Position numbers and translations under genes: made by a program. The notes under the pieces are model-generated. The model saw only the letters and a list, made by a program, of their open reading frames with translations. It did no database searches and had not been told where the DNA came from. From Otatea glauca (Eukaryota; Streptophyta; Magnoliopsida; Poales; Poaceae), in contig CM070725.1 of the NCBI GenBank assembly GCA_036346275.1, forward strand, positions 40,672,104 to 40,736,103: a DNA stretch of 64,000 bases, given 5' to 3'. Shown here piece by piece: positions 22,430 to 32,736 of the stretch. The first letter of the stretch is position 1. Every line of letters begins with the position of its first letter.

Positions 22430-22600
22430 GGCGGTTCTTAAAAAGAACCGTCACTGATACATATAATATCTGTAGCGGTTCTTTATACGAACCGCCATAG
22501 ATAAGGTTATCAGTGGCGGTTCTTTATATGCACCGCCACAGATAAGGTTATCAGCGGCGGTTATTTTTAAGAACCGCCACTGATGTGCCTACCCTGAAAT
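22430..22600. repeat. internal cluster of CACTA subterminal-type repeats
   Basis: Five to six copies of 'AGTGGCGGTTCTT' and 'AAGAACCGCCACTGAT' in alternating orientation. Normally such modules sit only at element ends. Here they lie between the two genes, so this is either the buried end of a second element or an internal promoter array. No clean CACTA terminus was seen beside it. Confidence 0.8.
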
Positions 22601-23129
22601 CTACGCTTCACTGTATATTGTCGAATAGCAGCGCAGAGTTTAGAAGACCTTGTTTTTGGTGCTGCGCAATTGCAGCGTTTCCTGATTTGTCTATTACTTA
22701 TAAAGCAAATACATAAGCAGTTTACAGGAAAGAATTCAGACTCCTTTCACCTGACGGACTCAACAAACTCTCCAAACTTTCAACCGGATAAAGCACTATT
22801 TTGTCATCCGGCAAAACAACCAAGTACTCTTCAGACTCTGAAACAATCACCAAAACTAGCAGAGTTCGAAACTAACTCAAAGACCAGAAATACTAGCACA
22901 TAGCTAGGAAACAAAACCAAAAACAGACTTTATACTACCATGCACAAGATTATACTAGGAAACAAAACCGAAAACAGACTTTATACTACCATACATAGAA
23001 GACTTGCGGCTGGTCATCAGCGGCGAACCAGGCAGCGCCATACCGCCAGAGCGGCTCCACCTCGATATTGCCATTACTCGTATATAGCTAATTATTTTCT
23101 TTCACAATTTGCCCTTTTTCATGATCGTC
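22601..23129. other. 3' flank of the transposase gene
   Basis: AT-rich; contains a near-duplicate of 'GGAAACAAAACC.AAAACAGACTTTATACTACCAT' (22910 and 22958, about 48 bp apart). No coding recognised. Confidence 0.4.
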
Positions 23130-26100
23130 GCGATGATAGGTAGCTTCTGAGTGGTTTCTTCCTCGAGCTCGATGTTGCCATCTCGAAAGGAGGCAACTCA
23201 TCAAAGCTGGTTGTACTCTTCCTCATCCACGATATTCTCAACTCCGACGATCCTTCTTTTTCCTGAAGAACTACAGCGCTTCTTATCTGCCGGTCGATTA
23301 CATAGAAGACTTGTGCTACTTGCTTCGCAAGTATGAATGGTTAAATCTCTGATCCGACATGTTCGATTTCTAGAGTAGTGAAGCCGCACTTGTCCACCTT
23401 GACACCCTTTGGGAGTTGTACCCAACGACACCAAACATTGGGATCTTAAAAATACGATGAGTCGAGCTCCCAAATCTCTTCTATGAACCCATAGAAGCTA
23501 CTCTTCTTCTTGCTGTGTTGTCATAGGCATCTATCTGACACCACTATTTTGGTAAGTGCTTTTGCTATCCCGAGATCTCGTGTAAAAGGTATATTCATTT
23601 ATGTCGTATCCTTGCCATGTTAAGATTGTACCTGATGGCCCTTTTGCCAGCCACCTCAACATGACACTCGTTTCTTTCCAGTCATATGCTCTTTGAACCA
23701 ATGATTGAACAAGCGGTTATGCTCTTTTGTTACCCAAACCTCGATCGTCCACGATTTTCCTCTCGTAGATTATCCTCGTGCATGTCCATATCGAGGACAC
23801 CTCAACCGATTGTTGCAAGGCGTGAAATGAGCTTTTGAACAATCTATGATCGTAAGAATTTGTTGATTTCCTTCCAATCGTCCCTTTCCCGGCTAGCCTA
23901 CCCTCATGGCGAGATCTGAGCACTCCTACCGGTTCCACCCCTCCATGTAATCCACGCAAAACTCGATAACCTCCTCGGTTGCATAACCTTCCACAATGCA
24001 CCCTCGCCGAGATCGATTCGTACATACTTCTTGGGATACCCATGTACCTTTCAAGCAGTACATCGATGCAGGAATACGGGGCCACATACATTTATCTCGT
24101 TCACAAGGTGAAAAATGAGATGAACCATTATATCGAAAAATGATGGAGGGAAATACATCTCTAGCTGGCATAGTGTCTTGACCACATCATTCTGCAGTTC
24201 AGAAAGTCCGATGGGATCGATGACCTTCTATGAAATCGTCTTGAAGAAGAAACGCAACCTCATGATTGCCTCTCGGACCTTTTCAGGCAAAATACCTCTA
24301 ATTACAATAGGAAGCATTTGTGTCATCATCACATGACAATCATGAGACTTCATGCCAGTTAACTTCAAATCTTTCATCGAGACCAGTTTCTCGATGCTTA
24401 CGGAGTAACCGGACGAAACTTTCACACCATGCAAGCATTTGCAGAGGTCTGTTCTCTCTTTCTTGGAAAGAGTGTAGCAAGTTAGGGGAAGGTAAACTCG
24501 CCCTTTCCCGGTGTCCTGAGGATGTAGCTCAGCTCTGATTTTCATATCTTCTAGGTCCCTTCGTGCCTTCAGTCTGTCCTTAGTTTTGCTAGGAATGTTC
24601 AGCAAAAGACCAATCAAGCTGTCACATACATTTTTCTCTACGTGCATGACGTCTATGTAGTGTCGAACTTCTAAGTCCTTCCAATTGGGCAAGTTCCAAA
24701 ATATCGATCTCTTCTTCCACGTGGTCTTCTCAGTACGAGACCTCGATTTATTATTACTATCTCCTTTTCCAAGTACGACATTAATATCCTTAACCATATC
24801 ATATACCTCTTCCCCACGACGAGGCCTTGGGGCTATACCATCCTCTTTTGTCCCGTCGAATTGTTTTTTCATATTGCGGTAGGGGTGATGCCTGCGAAGG
24901 AACCTACGGTGATGCATGTACACGGTTTTCCTCGAGTTATTGAGCCACACACTAGCGGTTTCATCCATGCACTAGGGGCATGCTTTGGCCCCTTTTATAG
25001 TACGACCGGATAGGTTACCAAGGGCAAGGAAATCATTGATGGTGCAAAACAACAATGCCCGTAGGATGAAGTACTCTCGCTTGTACTTATCCCATACCTG
25101 TACACCTTTGTTCCACAGTACCACAAGATCTTCCACCAATGGTTGTAGGTATACATCAATATCATTGCCAGGTTGTCTCGGCCCTTGGATAAGCAGCGAC
25201 ATCATAATGTACTTTCTTTTCATACACAACCAAGGAGGAAGGTTGTAGATATAGAGAGTCACGGGCCAAGTGCTATGAATACTACTCATGTTACCGAAAG
25301 GATTCATTCCATCCGTACTCAACCCAAACCTTATATTCCTCGGTTTATTCCCGAAGTCCTTCCTAAAGAGCCTATCGATGGTTCTCCACTGAGCAGAATC
25401 AGCAGGGTGTCTCAGCTTTCCATCCTTTTTACGCTCTTCTGAGTGCCATCGCATCAATTGGGCATGCTTTTTGTTTCTAAATAAACGCTTCAACCGAGGA
25501 ATTACTGGTAAATACCACACCACTTTAGCGGGAGCTCCTTTCTTCACCACAGTGCCCTCGCTGTCATGGCCTTTACGCTTGTATCGCGATGATTTGCACA
25601 CCGGGCATACATGCATGTCTGTATACTCTTTGCGATAGAGTATACAATCGTTTGGACATGCATGTATTCTTTCTACTTCCAATCCCAATGGACATACAAC
25701 CTTCTTAGCTAAATAAGTGGTTATCAGCAATACATTTCTATCTGGAAGCATGTCCGCTAAGAGATGTAATAGCGCCGTGAAACTCTTATCGGACCAACCA
25801 TTGCTTGCCTTCAATTTTAGAAGTGAAAGCACGGTGTGCAACTTTGTGTATTCCTCCTTGCAACCCGGGAACAAAGGTGTGTCCGAGTCGTCCAACAAAC
25901 CCTTGAATTGATTAAACTCTCTCTAACTAGTGTAGTTCCCTTCTGCATCGCGCAACATCTGAGTAAGATTATTATCATCATCAATGTCCAACCTATCATC
26001 ACCAGATCCATAACTAATGTCAGCTGCCATAATGCCTTCTCCATCATCCAATACGTTATCACCTTCATGTATGTTTTCCTCTTCACCGTGACTTGTCCAA

Positions 26101-26306
26101 CGTGTATAGCCAAGTACAAAACCTCTTCGAATCAAGTGCAAGTGGATGTGCTCTTTGTCTGAAAACATTTTCTCATTCTTGCAATCAATGCATGGACAAT
26201 GTATGTACTTCGTCTTCTTGTGCAACTTGTTCTCCTCGTGGCTCTTAGAAAAGTAGATACCCGTCGATGTAATCTCTACATGTAACGGTTCGCATTGTAC
26301 ATCCAT
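23130..26306 (-). pseudogene. CACTA transposase (TNPD/Tnp2 type)
   Basis: The N-terminal frame (26306-25923) carries the transposase-associated domain ('YIHCPCIDCKNEKMF', 'HIHLHLIRRGFVLGYTRW'). The same frame continues past an in-frame TAG into 'FPGCKEEYTKLHTVL', 'CPVCKSSRYK', 'WHSEERKKDGKLRHPADS' and 'IRFGLSTDGMNPFGNMSS' (25898-24972), the Tnp2 catalytic region. After a second TAG ('GAKACP', stop, 'CMDETASVW') come 'HYIDVMHVEKNVCDSLIG' and 'GMKSHDCHVMMTQMLP' (24968-24228). A third TAG ('TIS', stop, 'KVIDP') is best read as CAG to TAG. A DUF4218-like part follows ('YFPPSFFDIMVHLIFHL', about 24160-24075) and a DUF4216-like tail ('YGFIEEIWELD', 'LAKQVAQVFYVID', about 23500-23200) with frameshifts. 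Domain order and length match intact TNPD, but it cannot encode an active enzyme. Confidence 0.9.
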
Positions 26307-26340
26307 CTCCGGTCCATCTAAAATTAATTAACATATAAAA

Positions 26341-26800
26341 ATTGATTAAAAAACTAATATAAATACTTATCTTGTAAAGAAGCTAGATAATAAATTCATC
26401 ATCTAAAAATGATGAGCACTCACCTACCAAATTAACTAAAATTTCATGTATATTAATATCCACTAATTTTAAATAAATAAATTTAATATATGCAAGATGT
26501 ATATTATACGTGCACACTAATGGAACCAAATTAATAGTAATTAAAAAACTAATCTAATTACCTATCATCTAAAGGAGCTAGATAATAAATTCATCATCTA
26601 AAAATGATGAGCACCCACCTACCAAATTAACTAAAATTTCATGTATATTAATATCCACTAATCTTAATTGAACAAATTTAATATATGCAAGATGTATATT
26701 ATACGTGCACACTAATGGAACCAAATTAATAGTAATTAAAAAACTAATCTAATTACTTATCATCTAAAGAAGCTAGATAATAAATTCATCATCTACCAAA
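26341..26800. repeat. 195-bp tandem repeat, about 2.3 units
   Basis: 'AGCTAGATAATAAATTCATC' occurs at 26381, 26576 and 26771, an exact spacing of 195 bp, with the intervening sequence well conserved. Lies upstream (gene sense) of the transposase coding start, in its leader or first intron. Confidence 0.9.
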
Positions 26801-27160
26801 TTAACTTAAAATGCAATTTATATTAAATATATGCTTGATCATAATTCATCATCTATAAAAGGAACACAACATCATCTAATGAATCTAGGTAGGAAATAAA
26901 TTCATCAACTACAAAATGGTAGGTAAATAAAAATAAACAAAATCTAAACTTTTCATCACATCTACATATAAACCTTAATTGAACTAGGTTTAAAAATTAA
27001 ATTGCAACAAGATTAACACAAATCAAGAGAGGCGAAAAAATAACTCACTAAGGAACAACTAGAGGAAGTACAACACAAGAATTGGAGAAAACGAAATATG
27101 AAAATAAGAAGTTTTGGTTTTCTCTCAGGAGGAAGAAGACCAGTGCTGCTACTGACCACC

Positions 27161-27170
27161 TACTTATAGG
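27161..27170 (-). promoter_or_regulatory. TATA-like box of the CACTA transposase gene
   Basis: Minus strand CCTATAAGTA lies immediately inside the right-end repeat array, about 0.86 kb before the first transposase codon, as in other CACTA elements where transcription starts next to the subterminal array. Confidence 0.45.
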
Positions 27171-27411
27171 CAGTATTATCAGTGGCGGTTGTTAACTAGA
27201 ACCGCCACTGATAATACAATTGTATCAGTGGCGGTTGGAGGATAGAACCGCCACGGATAACCTAGTTATCAGTGGCGGTTCTATCCTCGAACCGCCACTG
27301 ATATTTTTCCCGCCATTTTCAATATAGAACCGCCACTGATAATTATATTTGTGGCGGTTCGAAAAAACCGCCACAAATAGACCGTCACCTATTGCAGGTT
27401 TTGGCGCAGTG
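27171..27411. repeat. right CACTA terminus and subterminal array
   Basis: Alternating 'ATCAGTGGCGGTT' and 'AACCGCCACTGATA' modules, then 'GACCGTCACCTATTGCAGGT' and a terminus reading 'CACTGCGCCAAAAC' on the minus strand. The three bases outside are ATC. Confidence 0.85.
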
Positions 27412-28650
27412 ATCATGTCTTGGGTGTGTGTTTTTGCATCCATATCAAGAGTTTATCATCACCAGGCTGGTGCAAAGTCATGTCTTGGTAATGTAATGGT
27501 TATGTTATGATCTCCTTGCCGACACACCAAAGAAAGTGTGTTATTGGCTTGGCAAAAAAGGTTGATCATTTCTTGTGGGTAAAGCTGTACACCTCTGTAG
27601 AGTGTAAACCTTTTCAAAAAGTCACGCTCGCGGTCATGGGCACTTGATAAAGTCATCACATAGTTAGAAGTTTTGGTATTTCTAAAATGGTTGGGTGGAA
27701 AATGTGTTTGAAAATCATCACTTCATGTCGAGGTTCGATGGTGAAGTTGATGTGCACTAAGGTTGTCCCGATCTTCTGATGAGAATGATACGATGATTTG
27801 GTGTGGTACAGAGTCGATGGATCGACTAATAACCACAAGATCAGCAACCAAACAATCGCAACGTCACCATACGAGGCGATCAACCGAATCAAAGACCCGA
27901 TCAATCCTTGTACCTGCTTCAACCAAGAACATGCAAGAACAAGGTGATAGCAATTTCAATCCAATAAACTCAAAGAAAACAAGGTGAGGTTCTATTTTTC
28001 AACTCGGGTGGTCTAGTCGACACACGCAAGATTGAGGAGGAACGCACACGGGGTCTACCAAAACACAACAAAACCTAAACCCCAAAGTATGACGACAGGG
28101 GCATTATATAGGGTGGAGACCAGACTTGGGGCGTCCAAAATAGGGTCAGCCACCACGCAACCCTTACCATACATAGGCCATGGGCCCAAGAATATGGTGA
28201 CGCAACACCTGACAGATTTGGCCCGTGATATTATTCTGCGTGTTCCTGTCTATCTGGATCAAATTGGAAGGTGAGGATGGATCTATTGGAAAGCTTATCT
28301 CCTAAGCTTTCAAACGGGTAGTCACACGCCAAAAACGGAGTCCGGGAGCCCGAGTTACGCCCATTTGAAGTTGGCGTGCTGCTGGATGGCCGAACCAGGT
28401 TTTTTGGCATCTTGGGTTTCCATACGAGTCTTCCTTGGCGCGTGGGCTGTCCTTGGCGTGTGTGCTTGAGGCGCTGGTTCTTTGTCGTGGGCTTGAAAGA
28501 CTGAGCTTCTGGATTAAGGCCCTTTTGCGATGAAGATGTCGCAGCGTCGAGTGTAGGCGATGAAGACGGCGCGGTCGGAGAGGAAGTAGTGGCAGCGGTC
28601 GTATCCTTCGGGTTGATGTCCTCATCAGAAGTAACACGAAACAGTCGCGG
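27412..28650. other. right LTR flank with possible extra insertion
   Basis: The first about 300 bp look like continuing LTR sequence. From about 27720 to 28640 base composition rises and the text resembles another transposon piece, with a worn reading frame in reverse, but no termini or domain could be fixed. Confidence 0.3.
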
Positions 28651-30139
28651 TAGACTGTGATACGAAATTCAATACTCTGTCAATACTTTAATAATACTCA
28701 TGCTTGTCTTTATAAATTCCGTTTGCAATCTACAATATGCTTATGAATCATTTCTGTCGATGCAAAATAACCATAGAACCTTCCTATTGTCATAACCTGT
28801 ATTTTAATTATATCTGCATTTGTGAAACACTATAAGTCTTGCTGAGTACACATGTACTCAAACTTGCTTAAATTATTGATTCAGAAGATGAAGAATGTGA
28901 GATTCCCGATGATTCATACTTTCACGTAGGATACGAGGATTTCGATAATGATCTTTACTAGGGTTACCTTGTCAGTTGCCTGCAGGTCTTGGAATGGGCA
29001 AACCACAAGGCATTTGGTTTTTCTTATTTTCGCTACTATGTATTATAGTTTGTATAAACCTTATATAGTTAAACTTTTAATATCAATATGTAATATAATC
29101 TATGTACGAATGTGATATAAATGTTGTAAATATGTGCGTACTAGCCACTGATCATGGAACTAGTACTGTGGGCACATGAAGGCCTTCCGTGCTTTAATGG
29201 CGGGTCCTCACATTAACTCCAAATTAAAACATATACATAAATGAAATTCAAAATAAACATTAGATAAAAATTATCAATTCGATTTATATATGAATTCTAA
29301 CCTTAAACTCATTTGTGAAATTAAATAAAAAATATCAATGAAAATTAAGATAAATTCAAATAAAAACAAAAGGATGCCATTTGATTTTCGTACAAACTCT
29401 AAATTAAAACATGAAATTCAAAATTAAATACAAAATAACAGAACAATTAAAAAATGAAATTAGGGATTGTTTTATTTTAATTCCATACTAAGTGAAAAAA
29501 TATAAATTTTGGTTTTATTCAGAATTAAAATTCCAAAATTATTATATTTTGAGAGAAAAAAAGCTAAGGAATTTGATTTGTGTGTGTCTATATATATAGA
29601 GAGAGAGATACATACATTATTAACTATTATATAATAAAAGTCGATGACAAGGTTTATAGAGTCGGTAAGAATTATATAGAATATGCTAAAAATTCTGAAA
29701 ACAAAAAAAATTCTGACTCTTTATTTGATGGACCTCCATGGAATGAGGAGATTGAGAGGGTGATACATCAACTGGTGTTCACTTGACTATACAGGTATAT
29801 GCAATGTAATGCACACTAAAAGAAGTACCGAAAGAAAGAGACAAGTGCATTGAGAGTTTGAGACAATGGAATTAATAGATGATGATATAAAATAGGAAAT
29901 GTTATGTTACGCTATATTTACTATTTTGCTATGCAAGTATTTAGAGAAGAAAGTTTCAGCCACATGTGACAAGTATTGGGAAACGGAATGATTATATTAT
30001 TTCCTATAATATCAAAATATCATAAATTGAGTTATGCAACGATCTATTTTCTAAAAGGCAAAATCACATATATATTGTTAAGTCATTTAAACATGCTTTA
30101 AGGATGATGCATGTTCAAGTGCACGAGCCACCTTGCTAG

Positions 30140-31844
30140 ATTCCTTAAAAAAATAATGGACATGGTGCAACCCTAGCACCAGCACCAAGCCCCTAGAGCC
30201 CCTAGAGCCCCGCTGTTGCCTCGTGCAAGTGTGCCTTTGCTTCTACCGCCTCCTGACGCAGCTACCCGCGCCGCCATCGGCACCGGCACCACTCACCTGC
30301 TCGCCTGTCACCCCTCTGCCGCCTCTCCGCCTTCTTCCTCGTTTCCGCCAGCTCACTGCCTCCCACCGGCGTGATCCCTCGGAGACATGGCATCCCGCCC
30401 ACCAATCGTCATCCGCCGTCCTCCTCCGACCTGTGCTCGGCGGCACCACCGCCTACTTGTCGTCCCGCTGCCATCACCACCCACTATCAGTTCTCTCCAT
30501 CCCTAGTCTCCCTCTAAATCCGGGCCCCGATGAATCGTGACCCTAACCCATGTGAACATCATCAACCCTAAAGAAGCTCGCCAGAGATAGAGACGGAGGT
30601 AGGCAGACGCACGAATCATGATGCAAATTGAAATGTCAAAAAATAGACTGATATAAAAAAAATCATTCAACAGATTTCTAGCAATCCGGTAGAAAATATC
30701 ACCTCATTGATCTTTTACATCTCAGAAGAAATTAAGAAAATTAAGCCTGCAGTGATCATCGTCTCTCAGTGATTTGCGTCGAGCAGATAACAAGGTTTTG
30801 AAACGAGAAGTTCACCCAAAACTGAGAGATGAAGCGACGAAACATAGAGTGCGAGCTACTTCTCCAAAGGGCCGAGTCCTGTGTCCTAATGTCGTAGGAG
30901 CAGATAGAGGCGAAGATCCGAAGACAGGTATGAACAAAACGGTAACATCCAGTGCTGATGTTGTGGCCTGTGGGTGCAGTACAGGCAGTGCGTTTGCAGG
31001 ACAACGAAAAGGCTGCTCGGCGGCACAGTATTATACGGGGGCATATTGGAATCGAGCAAAAGTTAAGTAGGTGGAGGAATCCAACCAAAAGCCACTGTTT
31101 CTCAAAAGTTTTTTCATCTAGAGATGCATATGCGTCGACTGCCTTTATGCAAGGAGGTGGTCATGGGCCTCATGCTAGGTGTCAGATGTCTACTCTCTTC
31201 AAAGGAAACGACGTACTACAACTGCATGCGGCTACCCCATAATCCCCGCCCTTCACGGTGCTCCGAGATCCGTGCCTGCTCTTCTTTCCTCTTTCCTTCC
31301 CTCTTCTCCACACGCTCTCTCCGCCCAGCCCTGCCGGAGCCGCACCTCCAAGCCGTGTCGTCTGCCGCAACGCCGCCATTGCTTGACACGCTGTTGCGCA
31401 TCAGAAACCTAGCCGTTGTGCCACGCCCAAACCTCGCCAAACCCACCACTGCTCATCAGAAACCTCGCCAAACCTCACCACCGTTTGCTGAAAACCTCGC
31501 AAAAACCCACGCAACTCGTCAGAAACACCTTGCCAAACTCGGTGAGCAGCAGGGGATTGGCAAGGTTTTTGGTGCAGCGGCGAGCGGCAGTTCAGCTTGG
31601 CCAAGGGGAGAGATGGGGAACGAGGGAGAGAGGAAAGTGAGAGGAGAGATATCATCATTTTTCTAGCTTCATAGCAATTTTTTTTGCAAATTTGAGCTCC
31701 TTATAAATGAAATTGTAAAAATAGCCTTATTCTCAACCGCAGAAGCGCTAGGAGGTGACTCTTGTCATATTCTGTGCTCCCATGTCACGAAAGGAGCTAT
31801 CGTGCTCTCGAAGCGTGGCAAGTCACCGAAGCTAGGTACTACTA
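30140..31844. other. intergenic with GC-rich patches, no gene recognised
   Basis: Plus-strand frames at 30223-30540 (105 codons) and 31124-31666 (180 codons) are Pro/Ser/Arg-rich without a known domain. The second contains degenerate 'CAGAAACCTCGCCAAACC' repeats (31396-31540), which explains its openness. These could be first exons of lost genes or transposon-borne sequence; no product is claimed. Confidence 0.3.
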
Positions 31845-32207
31845 TCTATACCCCTTTATAATGCACCTAAGCATTCTTTTCTACGTCCACCCCAAATAAT
31901 GCACCCTGCTAGAGATGGCCCAACCTTCATGCACCCAGCGAAACGTCCCCCAGAAACTTGCCTCCATCAAAATTAACCTCTCAGATATTTCCTCAGCTTT
32001 ACTCACCCACATCCGATGACCATTGTTTAATGTGTCTAACTCATCCCTGTGGCCCACAACAGATCTCCCCCCACCTCCAGCATCATCTCAAGGAAAAGGA
32101 AACAAATATCTTGGAATTAAGGAAAAGAAAACAAACGTTCTAGAAAAGGAAAAGATCATATATTACGTGCTGGGGAAAGGAAACCGGAAGACAGGGCACT
32201 ATACTAG
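31845..32207 (+). mobile_element. non-autonomous Helitron
   Basis: Begins 'TCTATACCCCTTTATAATGC' after an A and ends 'CAGGGCACTATACTAG' before a T, matching Helitron insertion between A and T with TC start and CTAG end. Length 363 bp. Most of its body recurs in the Helitron at 32737-34486. Confidence 0.65.
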
Positions 32208-32736
32208 TATCTATTGGTTAATCAGTAAAGTGACCAACAAGTCATTTTGTCTATTGGAAGGATATTTTGGCGTAATAAAATAAAGAAAAAACAAAACAAC
32301 ACAGACAAGGACGTAAACGTCAGTATCTTTTTATATACTAATTGGAGGCTCTCTTAGAAGCCTCCACATTAATTAGAAAATACCAGAAATTCCCACGTTA
32401 ATCTGAAAAAGAAAAATTGCTAGAAAATCTCGCATTATTCTAAAAGGAGAGAAAATCTTGGTCGTCCAATCTCCTTAATCATTTTCATGTTTAGATCTAT
32501 TTATCTATTCATAAGATATATATGGTAAATCAGAGGAGTACCATATGGAAAGAAAGTTTTGCTTTCCTTATTTACTCGTGTATATAATATTGATCATTGT
32601 TTGCTTGGTTATGAATTCGAATACGTGGTTGTGAATAATTTCTACCATATAACACAATATATGTCTGATTGTAACATGGTGTCCGGGCTGGATTTGGCTT
32701 TTATTGTTCACAGATTTGTTAGTTTCCCCGTATGTA
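32208..32736. other. AT-rich spacer between two Helitrons
   Basis: No gene or repeat recognised. Confidence 0.4.

Larger units (their letters stand above)
14963..27411 (-). mobile_element. CACTA-type transposon complex with captured MADS fragment
   Basis: The right end at 27411 is a good CACTA terminus: on the minus strand 'CACTGCGCCAAAACCTGCAA', followed by subterminal inverted repeats. The left end near 14963 also runs into the same repeats but its last bases are worn ('CTACCTTGAAAAAGG') and do not match the right terminus, so the 3-bp target duplication could not be confirmed. All genes read minus: TNPD transposase first, then a DUF8039/Ulp1 gene, then MADS exons. A third repeat cluster at 22430-22600 lies between the two genes. 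Either one large element with an internal promoter, or two related elements joined end to end, would explain this. Both genes have stops and frameshifts, so the complex is not autonomous now. Confidence 0.75.
11479..29212 (+). mobile_element. LTR-retrotransposon LTR (probably solo), interrupted by CACTA
   Basis: Starts 'TGTAACATCCCAAAAATTTA' and ends 'GGCGGGTCCTCACA', giving TG...CA termini. The 5-bp target duplication TTAAC is at 11474-11478 and 29213-29217. The left part is 11479 to about 14962; the right part resumes after 27411, and 28650-29212 has an LTR-like 3' portion. No gag or pol coding was found. Length and style resemble the long LTRs of grass Ty3/gypsy Tekay-type elements, so this is probably a solo LTR later hit by a CACTA. 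A further insertion may lie at about 27720-28640, where the texture changes. Confidence 0.7.
10976..30139. mobile_element. Helitron-like repeat, copy 2, split by an LTR insertion
   Basis: The left part (10976-11478) parallels 9417-9920 of copy 1. The right part (29213-30139) parallels about 10390-10975, including 'TAAATTTTGGT.TTATTCAGA' and the end 'GAGCCACCTTGCTAG'. The break lies at 'ATTAAC', which is present on both sides of the insertion. Removing the inserted DNA rejoins one repeat of roughly 1.4 kb. The identification as Helitron is tentative; the split itself is well supported. Confidence 0.55.

Noticed and set aside
30223..30540. 105-codon Pro/Ser-rich plus frame as a gene
   Set aside because: No domain, no promoter signal, and reverse frames are equally open; composition effect likely.
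31124..31666. 180-codon plus-strand frame
   Set aside because: Kept open by degenerate 'CAGAAACCTCGCCAAACC' repeats; composition Pro/Ala/Arg/Ser-rich without a domain.
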